Source of the DNA: Herpetosiphonaceae bacterium | GTDB taxonomy: Bacteria; Chloroflexota; Chloroflexia; Chloroflexales; Herpetosiphonaceae | Direction: 5' to 3' | NCBI GenBank assembly: GCA_013538855.1 | Contig: JABXJS010000066.1 | Location: forward strand, 1-34,912 | Length of the DNA: 34,912 nt | Shown here: positions 24,571-32,190 of the stretch, one piece after another | Layout: each line of letters begins with the position of its first letter | Numbering within the stretch: position 1 is the stretch's first letter | Translations under genes and position numbers: made by a program | The notes under the pieces: generated by a model | Database searches by the model: none | Told to the model about the DNA's origin: nothing | What the model saw: the letters and a program-made list of their open reading frames with translations, nothing else

Positions 24571-24721
24571 TACAATGGTGGCACGCCTTCGACCAGCAGT
24601 GGCGGAGAGCGCCATCAGCCCATTGCCCCTGGATCGCTCGCGACCGGGAGGAACACACATTGGCACTGTGCGGTGCTTTCCCTCTGCCTCGGCTGGAATC
24701 AAGCTGTCGAGGTTTTTTTGC
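24571..24721 (+). promoter_or_regulatory. Structured leader of the pantothenate operon
   Basis: TACAAT at 24571-24576 may be a -10 element (weak -35 TGCATA at 24548-24553). The following 145 nt contain a hairpin TGGCG/CGCCA (24600-24614) and a bulged stem GGAACAC...GTGC-TTTCC (24650-24681). A last stem CCTCG/CGAGG (24687-24712) is followed directly by seven T and then the start codon. The ribosome site GAGG is inside the 3' arm of that last stem, so folding would hide it, end transcription, or both. A 'pan' RNA motif is known upstream of pantothenate genes in Chloroflexota, Firmicutes and deltaproteobacteria; whether this leader matches its consensus was not tested. Confidence 0.5.
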
Positions 24722-25579
24722 ATGGCTCCTACACTTGGCATTCTGGGGATGGGGCGCGTTGGCGCGGCGCTGGCGCGCGCGCTGGTGGCTCACGGGCTGC
24801 CGCTGGTTGGCCTGAGCAGCCGTCAGCCTGAGCTGGCGCAGCCGCTGGCGGACGAGCTGTCTGTGCCGCTGCTGGCCCCGGCCGCGCTGCTGGAGCGCGC
24901 TGAGCTGGTTGTGCTCGCGGTGAGCGACGATGCCATCGCCAGCGTGGCCGCCGAGTTGGCGCCACAGGCTGGGGCCGCCATACCGCAGGCGGTGGTCCAC
25001 TGCTCGGGCGCGCTGGCGCTGGAGCCGCTGGAGCCGCTGGCGGCTGCTGGCTGGCAGGTCGGCGCGTGGCATCCGCTGCAGGCGTTCGCCACCCGTGCGG
25101 CTGCGCTGCACCCTGGCATCACCTGGGGCATCACCGCCGCCGAGCCGCTGCGCAGCACGCTGCACGCGCTTACACACACCCTGGAGGGCCAGCCCCGCGA
25201 CGTGGCGGCGGCCGACAAGCCGCTCTACCACGCCGCCGCCGTGCTCGCCTGCAACTACGCGATCACCCTCGCCGCCCAGGCTGTGGCTGTGCTCGACAGC
25301 TGCGGCTTCTCAGCCGACGATGCGCTGAGCGCCCTGCTGCCGCTGCTCAGCGGCAATCTTGCCGGGCTGGAGCGCGTGGGCCTGCCCGCCGCCCTCACCG
25401 GCCCGCTGGCCCGTGGCGATGCAGGCACGATTACTCGACACCTTGAGCTTCTGGACGCCACCCACCCTGATGCAGCCGCGCTCTACCGGGCCTGCGCCCG
25501 CGCAACGCTCCCGCTGCTCCAGCAGCGCGGGATGGCTTCCGAGCAGATCGACCACCTGGCGAAGCGGATTGATTCATAG
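24722..25579 (+). CDS. Rossmann-fold/DUF2520 protein, candidate ketopantoate reductase
   Basis: A 285-aa protein with an N-terminal nucleotide-binding Rossmann fold (LGILGMGRVGAALARAL, GxGxxG-like) and a C-terminal helical DUF2520 part (from about 160, ADKPLYHAAAVLACNYAITLAAQA). It resembles 6-phosphogluconate dehydrogenase-like reductases, including PanE, but lacks the overall PanE sequence pattern. Gene order is DUF2520-panB-panC. In mycobacteria a DUF2520 gene also precedes panC, and PanB makes the ketopantoate that must be reduced before PanC acts, so a reductase role is an inference from context. The start at 24722 is chosen because GAGG lies 9 nt upstream and the homology begins there; in-frame codons further upstream fall in the leader. 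Confidence 0.82.
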   Translation: MAPTLGILGMGRVGAALARALVAHGLPLVGLSSRQPELAQPLADELSVPLLAPAALLERAELVVLAVSDDAIASVAAELAPQAGAAIPQAVVHCSGALALEPLEPLAAAGWQVGAWHPLQAFATRAAALHPGITWGITAAEPLRSTLHALTHTLEGQPRDVAAADKPLYHAAAVLACNYAITLAAQAVAVLDSCGFSADDALSALLPLLSGNLAGLERVGLPAALTGPLARGDAGTITRHLELLDATHPDAAALYRACARATLPLLQQRGMASEQIDHLAKRIDS

Positions 25580-25603
25580 GATGCAGCACTAGGAGGAACA
25601 CTC

Positions 25604-26446
25604 ATGCGCGTCACTATTAGCGACATCGCCCGAATGAAGCGCGACGGCGAACGAATCGTCATGATCACGGCCTACGACTACACCAGCGCCCGCATCGTCG
25701 ATACGACCGATATTCCCCTCATCCTCGTCGGCGACTCGCTCGGCATGGTCGTGCAGGGCCACCAGTCCACTATTCCGGTCACCCTCGACGAGATGATCTA
25801 CCACGTGCGCGCGGTGATGCGCGGCTGCGAGCGCCCGCTCGTCGTTGGCGATATGTCATTTATGACCTACAACACCCCCGATGAGGCCCTGCGCAATGCC
25901 GGTCGCCTGCTGCAGGAGGGCGGCTGCCAGTCGGTCAAGCTCGAGGGCGGCGTGGCCTTCGCGCCGACTGTGCGCCGCCTCGTCGAGGCCGGCATCCCGG
26001 TGATGGGCCACCTCGGCTTTACGCCGCAGTCGGTCAATCAGATCGGTATGCGCGTGCAGGGCAAGGATGTGAACCACGCCCGCCAGCTGCTTGACGATGC
26101 GCTGGCGCTGCAGGAGGCCGGGGCCTGGGCCGTTGTGCTGGAGCTGATTCCTGCCGCCTTGGCGCAGGCGATCACCGAGCGGCTGTCGATCCCTACCATC
26201 GGCATCGGCGCTGGCGTGCACTGCTCCGGCGAGGTGCAGGTCTGGCACGATATCCTGGGCCTCTACAGCGATCGCGTGCCGCGCCACACCCGCCGCTATC
26301 GCACCCTGGCCGCTGAGATTCAGGCTGCGCTCACCGAGTACGCCCACGATGTTCGCGAGCGCTCCTTCCCCACCGACGCCAACAGCGCCCGCATCGACCC
26401 GGCGGTGCTGGCCGACGCGCTGGCCGATCATACCGAGCTAGCCTAA
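25604..26446 (+). CDS. panB: 3-methyl-2-oxobutanoate hydroxymethyltransferase
   Basis: First committed enzyme of pantothenate synthesis: it adds a hydroxymethyl group from methylene-tetrahydrofolate to 2-oxoisovalerate to give ketopantoate. The 280-aa protein shows the metal-binding [13 protein letters not shown] (Asp44), the VVGDMSF motif, [19 protein letters not shown] and [21 protein letters not shown] in the correct order. AGGAGG lies 7 nt upstream of the ATG. The gene is 24 nt after the DUF2520 gene and 11 nt before panC, one operon. Confidence 0.96.
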   Translation: MRVTISDIARMKRDGERIVMITAYDYTSARIVDTTDIPLILVGDSLGMVVQGHQSTIPVTLDEMIYHVRAVMRGCERPLVVGDMSFMTYNTPDEALRNAGRLLQEGGCQSVKLEGGVAFAPTVRRLVEAGIPVMGHLGFTPQSVNQIGMRVQGKDVNHARQLLDDALALQEAGAWAVVLELIPAALAQAITERLSIPTIGIGAGVHCSGEVQVWHDILGLYSDRVPRHTRRYRTLAAEIQAALTEYAHDVRERSFPTDANSARIDPAVLADALADHTELA

Positions 26447-26457
26447 GGAGCCGCGCA

Positions 26458-27300
26458 ATGCAGGTTGTTTCCACGATTGCCGAGGTGCGCACGGCTCGCC
26501 CGCAGTGGCCTACGCTGGGCCTGGTGCCCACCATGGGCTATCTTCACGCTGGACATATCAGCCTCGTCGAGCGCGCCAGGGCCGAGTGCGGCGCGGTGGC
26601 CGTGTCGATCTTCGTCAACCCAACCCAGTTTGGCCCCAACGAGGACCTAGCCAGCTACCCACGCGACCTTGAGCGCGACCTGGCCATGCTGCGTGATGCT
26701 GGCTGCGATCTCGTCTGGACGCCGGGCGTCACCGAGATGTACCCGCCTGGTTTCAGCACCTACGTCGAGGTCGAGAACGTCACCGCTGTGCTGGAGGGGG
26801 CCAAGCGCCCCGGCCACTTTCGCGGCGTGGCGACTGTCGTGACCAAGCTGTTCAACGTTGTGCAGCCCACCCGCGCCTACTTTGGCCAGAAGGACGCGCA
26901 GCAGACCGTCGTTATTCGGCGCATGGTCGCCGATCTGGCGCTGCCGGTCGATGTCGTGATTGCGCCCACCGTGCGCGAGCCAGACGGGCTGGCGCTGAGC
27001 AGCCGCAACACCTACCTTGCGCCAGACGAGCGCCAGGCGGCCACGGTGCTGTCGCGCGCGCTGTTTGCCGCGCGCGAGCGATGGCGCTCCGGCGAGCGCT
27101 CCGCCGCAGCGCTGCGCCAGTTGATGCAGTCCATCCTAGCCGCGGAGCCGCTGGCGCAGGTCGAATATGTCAGTGCCGCTCACCCGGACACGCTGGCCGA
27201 GCTGGAGACCATCGATGCGAGTGGCGCGCTGCTGTCAATGGCCGTGCGCATCGGCCGCACCCGCCTCATCGACAACGTGGTTCTCGATCCAGCTGAGTAG
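26458..27300 (+). CDS. panC: Pantoate--beta-alanine ligase
   Basis: Joins pantoate and beta-alanine with ATP to make pantothenate (vitamin B5). The 280-aa protein has the HIGH-type motif HAGH (30-33) within PTMGYLHAGH, the FVNPTQFGPNEDL pantoate site, the FGQKDAQQ motif and the KMSK-like region GLALSSRNTYL. AAGGAG lies about 8 nt upstream of the ATG. It is the last gene of the operon; panD (aspartate decarboxylase), needed for beta-alanine, is not in the window. A strong hairpin follows 20 nt after the stop codon. Confidence 0.96.
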   Translation: MQVVSTIAEVRTARPQWPTLGLVPTMGYLHAGHISLVERARAECGAVAVSIFVNPTQFGPNEDLASYPRDLERDLAMLRDAGCDLVWTPGVTEMYPPGFSTYVEVENVTAVLEGAKRPGHFRGVATVVTKLFNVVQPTRAYFGQKDAQQTVVIRRMVADLALPVDVVIAPTVREPDGLALSSRNTYLAPDERQAATVLSRALFAARERWRSGERSAAALRQLMQSILAAEPLAQVEYVSAAHPDTLAELETIDASGALLSMAVRIGRTRLIDNVVLDPAE

Positions 27301-27320
27301 CCGCAGCGTCGCTCACCCTC

Positions 27321-27356
27321 ACACCCGCCGATGACTGCATCGGCGGGTGTTGTTAT
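27321..27356 (+). terminator. Terminator of the pantothenate operon
   Basis: A perfect 13-bp stem (ACACCCGCCGATG and its complement, arms 27321-27333 and 27338-27350) with a 4-nt loop, followed by TGTTATGG. The T content after the stem is modest but the stem is very strong and well placed. Confidence 0.8.
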
Positions 27357-27489
27357 GGAGGCATACGTGGGCGCTGGTGAGCGGTCGTTGGTGGGCGCGC
27401 TCGTCTGCCCTGTGGTCGGCTGACGGCCGCTGCGCAGCGGGCTAAATGTGACCGCCTATGGCGCATGCGATCCAATCCTGCTGTGCTGG

Positions 27490-27787
27490 CCCACGTCGCG
27501 CCGCCTGCTGATGAACCACGGCGCAGGCCATCGCCCGACGAACGGGCTGACCCACGTCGCGCCGCCTGCTGATGAACCACGGCGCAGGCCATCTAAACGA
27601 GCACGGCCCGCGACCATAGCCACGCCGCGCCGCTGCTGATAAACCACGGCGCAGGCCATCGATCTACGAACGTGCTGGCCCACGCCGCGCCAACCTGGAT
27701 TAAACCACGGCGCATCCTATCCGCCAACGCTGCACCTGACTGCGGCTACGCCGCGCCGTCCGCAGACGAACCACGGCGCAGACGATC
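27490..27787. repeat. Array of five degenerate hairpin repeats
   Basis: Five units of about 41-43 bp begin near 27490, 27551, 27620, 27679 and 27745, spaced 59-69 bp. Each carries CACGYCGCGCC, then about 15 variable bases, then AAACCACGGCGCA or GAACCACGGCGCA; GCGCCG and CGGCGC can pair as a stem. Units 1 and 2 are identical over 43 bp; later ones diverge. A decayed unit may lie at 27420-27472. The rest of 27301-27796 contains the panC terminator and no gene I can support. Confidence 0.8.
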
Positions 27788-27796
27788 AACATGCAG

Positions 27797-28981
27797 CTAG
27801 CTCTTGGCGGGGCTGTCGATGGGCTGGGGGGCGTGTGGATGGCGGCTGTGCTGGAGCACATACGGCCCCCACAGCGCCACCACGCCGATGCAGGCCGCGA
27901 CCACGCCTAGCGCGATCGGCAGGCTGGTGGCCTTGGCGGTGAAGCCGATCAGCGGCGGGCCGATGAAAAATCCAAAGTAGCCGGTGGTCGTTACGGCGGC
28001 GATGCCGGTGCCCGCCGGAATGTTGGGCAGGTTGCCCGACGTGCTGAACAGCACAGGGATGATGTTGGCTAGCCCGAAGCCGACGCAGCCGAAGCCGATG
28101 ATCGCCGCCAGCGGGCTGTTCGCGATCAGCGCGAGCGCCAGGCCCACGCTGGACAGCAGCGCGCTCCAGCGGACCATGCGCGGGCCGCCAAGCCGCTGCT
28201 GGAGCCAGTCGCCGATGATGCGGCCGCCAGTCATCAGCAGCGAGAACGCGCTCAGGCCCCAGGCCGCGTACTCCGCCGATGTGCCCAGCCAGTCGCGCAT
28301 GTAGACCGCCGACCAGTCGAACATCGCGCCCTCGGCGATCAGGTCGAGCAGCGCCAGCACGCCCAGCGCCACCAGCGGGCCGCGCGGCAGCACAAAGGCC
28401 GGGCCGTCGTGGGGTGCGGCGCTGCTCGGCAGGAACCAGCGCGCCACCACCAGCGTGATGATCAGCGCCGTGCTGGCGATAGCGATCACATGCTGCTGCG
28501 GCGACCAGCCCAGCTTCAGCAGCAGCCCGCCGAGCGCCGCCCCCGCCAGCGCGCCCAGGCTAAAGCCTGCGTGAAACGACGACATGATCGGGCGCTTGAA
28601 GCCCTGCTCGATCTCGACCGCCTGCGCGTTCATCGAGACATCGAGCGCCCCGTTGGACATGCCCGACAGAAACAGCAGCGGCAGCAGCAGCGCCAGGCTC
28701 GGGCTGAACAGCAGCGCCACCACCGTCGCCTCCATGCCAAACGCCGCCAGCAGCATCACGCGGCGGCTGCCCCAGCGCGCGATCAGCCCGCCGATGAACG
28801 GCATAATGCCCGTGCTGCCAACCGCGCCCGCCAGCAGGCTCGCGCCGAGCACGCCGTCGTCAAGCCCCAGATGGTTTTTGACTGTCGGAATATGCAGTGC
28901 CCAGCTGGCGAAGACGACGCCATTGAGCGCGAAGATGGTCGTGACGGCGATGCGCGCCGCCCAGAAACGCCGCAGAGTCAT
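27797..28981 (-). CDS. MFS transporter, YbjJ-like
   Basis: A 395-aa integral membrane protein of the major facilitator superfamily with about twelve hydrophobic segments. The beginning FALNGVVFASWALHIPTVK, the loop GGLIARWGSRRVML between helices 2 and 3, GALDVSMNAQAVEIEQ and SSFHAGFSLGALAG are typical of the YbjJ group of poorly characterised exporters. The start at 28981 is used because GAGGG lies 10 nt upstream and the family N-terminus begins there; an in-frame extension to 29083 would cross the leader inverted repeat. It is a single gene with no regulator beside it; the substrate is unknown. Upstream there is a long inverted repeat and an 18-bp palindrome that may control it. Confidence 0.88.
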   Translation of the reverse strand: MTLRRFWAARIAVTTIFALNGVVFASWALHIPTVKNHLGLDDGVLGASLLAGAVGSTGIMPFIGGLIARWGSRRVMLLAAFGMEATVVALLFSPSLALLLPLLFLSGMSNGALDVSMNAQAVEIEQGFKRPIMSSFHAGFSLGALAGAALGGLLLKLGWSPQQHVIAIASTALIITLVVARWFLPSSAAPHDGPAFVLPRGPLVALGVLALLDLIAEGAMFDWSAVYMRDWLGTSAEYAAWGLSAFSLLMTGGRIIGDWLQQRLGGPRMVRWSALLSSVGLALALIANSPLAAIIGFGCVGFGLANIIPVLFSTSGNLPNIPAGTGIAAVTTTGYFGFFIGPPLIGFTAKATSLPIALGVVAACIGVVALWGPYVLQHSRHPHAPQPIDSPAKS

Positions 28982-29029
28982 ATGTTTTGGTCCCTCAGCT
29001 AACAGGTGTCGCCCTGGCTTCCCACACAC

Positions 29030-29106
29030 GCAGCGACGCGCAGGCTGCGTGGATGCGCGACCCTGGGTTCGGCATCCAAACACTCGTTGCGCCTGCGCGT
29101 CGTTGC
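29030..29106. repeat. Nested inverted repeat in the MFS leader
   Basis: A 15-bp stem (one G-T pair; arms 29030-29044 and 29092-29106) encloses an inner perfect stem GGATGC/GCATCC (29051-29056 and 29072-29077). It lies 49 nt upstream of the MFS start on the minus strand and could form a large hairpin in the leader RNA. Confidence 0.75.
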
Positions 29107-29122
29107 GGAGCTGAAGCTACGT

Positions 29123-29147
29123 TGTCAATCTCTACACCTGTGTAGAG
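29123..29147 (-). promoter_or_regulatory. Operator-like palindrome beside a TTGACA box
   Basis: CTCTACAC-CT-GTGTAGAG (29130-29147) is a perfect 8+2+8 palindrome, the size of a TetR- or MarR-type operator. Directly next to it on the minus strand is TTGACA (29128-29123), a consensus -35, but the expected -10 position (29105-29100) reads CAACGA, a poor match. It probably controls the MFS gene. Confidence 0.55.
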
Positions 29148-29485
29148 TACCACAGCTTGCCGCAATGATGCATGGATGTGCATCTAGGCATAGCTGGCGG
29201 CGGGCTGCGCGTGCATTTAGCCGATGAGCGCGACACCAGCAGCGTGCCTGACCTAGGGAAACATACGGTTATACCCGCTCTGAGAGCCGCACAAGCCGTC
29301 GTTGAACATGGCCATTAAAATCCAGTTTATAATCGTCGGCAGACGCAGATAGTGATTCAATCCCACTCCCGCGTGCAGCGCAGCGCCTGCTGTGCGATCG
29401 TCTGCGCGTGCATAGCTGGCCCGCTCCACGGCCTGCGCTAGCGGCGTGTGCTGAACTTCGCCCGCACGAGCGCCGAACGCTTGAC
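29148..29485. other. Intergenic sequence without a recognised gene
   Basis: No gene with a ribosome site was found here. A small inverted repeat GATGCA/TGCATC lies near 29165-29182. A TATAAT at 29328-29333 has TTGAAC 20 bp before it, too far apart for a normal promoter. Confidence 0.5.
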
Positions 29486-29665
29486 CGCCGTGGCGCAGGT
29501 GCGGGGTGCGCCACCTCGCTGGGGATTGCGCGCACGCGCGCCGTAGCGTGGCATCGGTGCGGGGCGCGCAGCCCCGCTGGGGGCTTGGGGATCACGGGTG
29601 CGCACAAGCGCCGTAGCGTGGCGCGGGTGCGGGGCGCGCAGCCCCGCTGGGGGCTTGGGGATCAC
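29486..29665. repeat. Tandem 70-bp GC-rich hairpin repeats
   Basis: Two nearly identical units (29538-29595 and 29608-29665) have a period of exactly 70 bp, and a third diverged unit precedes them (about 29486-29535). Each good unit contains GCGGGGC-GCGCA-GCCCCGC, a perfect 7-bp hairpin, then TGGGGGCTTGGGGATCAC. They end 38 nt before the ThyX-like gene. No supported gene lies inside. Confidence 0.85.
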
Positions 29666-29685
29666 CCCAACAAATCAACATTAAG

Positions 29686-29691
29686 TATAAT
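29686..29691 (+). promoter_or_regulatory. -10-like TATAAT before the ThyX-like gene
   Basis: A perfect TATAAT just 12 nt before the ATG. The -35 position reads CACCCC, a poor match, and the implied transcript would start only about 6 nt before the start codon, cutting into the AAGGG ribosome site. It may give a nearly leaderless message or be chance. Confidence 0.3.
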
Positions 29692-29703
29692 GAAGGGCTG
29701 ATA

Positions 29704-31326
29704 ATGGCTGAACGAGAATTTTCTGCCGACGAGGCAGCCGTGCTGGCACCGTTTGTGACCAACCTCGACGGGCCGATCTTTGGGCTGCGCAACTTGCCCG
29801 AGGTGGTCAAGGGCGCGCTCTTCTCGCGCTACAGCCGCTCGGACAAAGACCTGCGGCGCATCTTGCTCGATGAGTTCATTCAGGCTCCCGAGGCCGACTT
29901 CGGGCGCATCGTCAACGGCCAGGACGCCCGCGACCAGCTCGTCGCCGTCAAGCAGGCCGAGGCGTTCTACGACCGCGTGCTGGTTGGCTACGGCGACGAC
30001 TCGGTGGCCGAGCTTGGCGGCGCGCATATCGCCTGCGAGCAGATCAGCAATATTGCCGCGAAGGCCCTGGAGGACAGCCGCATTGGCATCGATCCGCTGG
30101 AGAAGTCCACGCGCTATGTGGCCTTCAACAAGCGCGACGCCCAGGGCCGCTACCGCTACTACCGCGAGCCGCAGATCATGCAGTCGCGCTGCGCCGAGCG
30201 CTACGAGGCCGCGCTCGACAGGCTCTTCCAGACCTACGACGAGCTGCTGCCGCCCACGCTGGCATGGGTGCGCGCGCAGACCGCGCGCGATACGCACACC
30301 TCCGAGCGGGCCTACAACAGCGCCACCCGCGCCAAGGCCCTCGACCTGCTGCGCGGCCTTCTGCCCATGGCCACGCTCACCAACGTGGGCCTGTTTGGCA
30401 ACGGCCGCGCCTTCGAGTACCTACTGATCAAGCTCAGCGCCTCACCGCTGGCCGAGCTACAGCAGCTGGCCGCGCGCCTGCAGGACGAGCTAGATCAGCT
30501 CATCCCCTCGTTTGTCAAGCGCCCCAAGACCGCACGCGGCGACGCCTATCGCCACTACCTCGCGCAGACGCGGGCCATGCTGGCGGCGCAGGTGCACGTG
30601 CAGACATCGGGCCTGCGCAAGCATCCCGCGCCCTCCGTCTGGATGGCCGACTACGACCGCGACGCCGAGATCAAGCTCGCCGCCGCGATTATGTACCCGT
30701 ACACCGACCTGCCGCTGGAGCAGGTGCAGAACCTCGCCCGCGCCATGAGCACCGCCGAGCGCGTCGAGCTGATCCGCACCGCCGTCGGCGAGCGCCAGAA
30801 CCGCTTTCATCGCCCGAGCCGCGCCTTCGAGGAGGTCTTCTACACCTTCGACTTTCTGGCCGACATCGGAGCCTACCGCGACTTGCAGCGCCACCGCATG
30901 CTCACGCAGGAGCGCCAGCGCTACAGCGTCATCCATGGCTACAGCACGCCGCCGGAGCTCCAGGCCGCTGGCGTCGCCGATGCCTTCGAGGCCGCGCTGG
31001 AGCATGCCGCCTCCGTCGCGCTGGCGGTCGAGGACGAGCTGCCCGAGGCGGCGCAGTACGTCGTGCCCTTCGCCTTCCGCATCCGCTGGCGCATGAAGCT
31101 CAACCTGCGCGAGGCGTACCACCTGCTGGAGCTGCGCTCAAGCCCGCAGGGCCACCCGAGCTACCGCACAATCGCCCAGGAGATGTTCCGGCAGATCAAG
31201 GCCGTGCATCCGGCGCTGGCCGAGGGCATTCAGTTCGTCGATCTCAACGACTATCCGCTGGAGCGGCTGGCGGCTGAGCAGCGCCTCGACCAGAAGCTCC
31301 GCGACCTGGGAGGAACTGCGCTATGA
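29704..31326 (+). CDS. Tandem-domain ThyX-like protein (FAD-dependent thymidylate synthase family)
   Basis: A 540-aa protein, more than twice the length of classical ThyX, with two ThyX-like halves (about 1-260 and 270-540). ThyX methylates dUMP using methylene-tetrahydrofolate and FAD. The usual signature RHRxxSxNExSxRY is divided: the first half keeps only E133-x-S135-x-R137-Y138, and the second has R396-H397-R398 followed by MLTQERQRY, shortened and without the serine. The second half also has ELRSSPQGHPSYR at the place of the substrate-binding NLRADSHAQWE segment. Double-length proteins like this are annotated as FAD-dependent thymidylate synthases, but activity is not certain. Its stop overlaps the next gene's ATG by 4 bp. 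Confidence 0.82.
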   Translation: MAEREFSADEAAVLAPFVTNLDGPIFGLRNLPEVVKGALFSRYSRSDKDLRRILLDEFIQAPEADFGRIVNGQDARDQLVAVKQAEAFYDRVLVGYGDDSVAELGGAHIACEQISNIAAKALEDSRIGIDPLEKSTRYVAFNKRDAQGRYRYYREPQIMQSRCAERYEAALDRLFQTYDELLPPTLAWVRAQTARDTHTSERAYNSATRAKALDLLRGLLPMATLTNVGLFGNGRAFEYLLIKLSASPLAELQQLAARLQDELDQLIPSFVKRPKTARGDAYRHYLAQTRAMLAAQVHVQTSGLRKHPAPSVWMADYDRDAEIKLAAAIMYPYTDLPLEQVQNLARAMSTAERVELIRTAVGERQNRFHRPSRAFEEVFYTFDFLADIGAYRDLQRHRMLTQERQRYSVIHGYSTPPELQAAGVADAFEAALEHAASVALAVEDELPEAAQYVVPFAFRIRWRMKLNLREAYHLLELRSSPQGHPSYRTIAQEMFRQIKAVHPALAEGIQFVDLNDYPLERLAAEQRLDQKLRDLGGTAL

Positions 31327-32150
31327 AAATCTACATCTCCGCCGACATCGAGGGCGTGGCCGGCATCGTCGACTGGGAGCAGTGCCGACCGTCCGGCGGC
31401 GCAGCCTGGCAAGAGGGCCGCGAGCTGCTGACCGCCGAGGTCAACGCCGCCATCGAGGGCGCGTTCAGCGCCGGAGCCACCAGCATCGTGGTCAACGACG
31501 CCCACGGGGCCATGCGCACGCTGCTGCCGCGCGAGCTAGACGCACGGGTGCGGCTGATCCAGGGCCGCGTCAAGCCCGGCTACATGCTGGAGGGGCTTGA
31601 CCGCTCGTTCAACGCGCTGTTCTTCGTGGGCTACCACGGGCGGGCCGGCGCGCGCTTTGGCGTGCTCAACCACACCTACTTCCCGTATGAGACGCGCATC
31701 AACGGCGAGGCCGTCGACGAGACCACGCTCAACGCGCTAGTGGCCGGCGTGGCCTACGACGTGCCCGTGGCGCTGATCACCGGCGACGAGTGGACCATCC
31801 ACGAGGCCAAGCGCACGCTGGGCGCAGGCGTGATCGGCGTCGTCACCAAGCGCTCGATCAGTCGCTACGCCGCCGCCGCGCTGCACCCGTCCGAGTCCTG
31901 CCGCCGCATCGCCGCCGGGGCGCAGGAGGCCGTGAGCCGCATCGGCACGCTGCTGCCCTACGGCCCGGCCGCGTCGTTCAACCTGGAGCTAGACTTCCAC
32001 ACCTCCGCCGAGGCCGACCGCGCCGCGCTGCTGCCTGGCTCCGAGCGCAGCGGCGACCGCACGGTGGCCTTCGCCAGCGACGACATCGTGCTGCTCTACC
32101 GCGCCTACCAGGCCATGATGATCCTCGGCCGCTCCGGCGAGCCAGCCTAG
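31323..32150 (+). CDS. DppA-type D-aminopeptidase (peptidase M55)
   Basis: A 275-aa zinc peptidase of the M55 family, which cuts D-amino-acid-containing dipeptides such as D-Ala-D-Ala. Metal ligands known from Bacillus DppA have clear equivalents: Asp8 and Glu10 (ISADIEGVAG), His61 (VVNDAHGAMR), His105 (FVGYHGRAG) and Glu133 (NGEAVDE). The length is normal for the family. It is translationally coupled to the ThyX-like gene (ATGA), a pairing with no obvious shared pathway. No peptide transporter gene is next to it, unlike the Bacillus dpp operon. A hairpin follows the stop codon. Confidence 0.93.
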   Translation: MKIYISADIEGVAGIVDWEQCRPSGGAAWQEGRELLTAEVNAAIEGAFSAGATSIVVNDAHGAMRTLLPRELDARVRLIQGRVKPGYMLEGLDRSFNALFFVGYHGRAGARFGVLNHTYFPYETRINGEAVDETTLNALVAGVAYDVPVALITGDEWTIHEAKRTLGAGVIGVVTKRSISRYAAAALHPSESCRRIAAGAQEAVSRIGTLLPYGPAASFNLELDFHTSAEADRAALLPGSERSGDRTVAFASDDIVLLYRAYQAMMILGRSGEPA

Positions 32151-32163
32151 GCCGCCCCACGGT

Positions 32164-32188
32164 GCCCCGCTGCGCATACCAGCGGGGC
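32164..32188 (+). terminator. Hairpin after the aminopeptidase gene
   Basis: A 9-bp perfect stem GCCCCGCTG/CAGCGGGGC with a 7-nt loop, 13 nt after the stop codon. No T-run follows, so terminator function is likely by position only. Confidence 0.55.
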
Positions 32189-32190
32189 GC

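Noticed and set aside
24571-24590. T-box leader suggested by GGTGGCACGCC
   Set aside because: The match is at the beginning of the leader, not next to the terminator stem where the antiterminator should be, and no specifier loop was found; the downstream genes are not amino-acid or tRNA-synthetase genes.
27490-27787. CRISPR-like array
   Set aside because: Spacing varies (59-69 bp), later units are degenerate, spacers are short and partly similar, and no cas gene is present.
29408-29701. Open frame across the 70-bp repeats before the ThyX-like gene
   Set aside because: It is created by the GC-rich hairpin repeats; it has no start signal and the repeated product has no recognisable domain.
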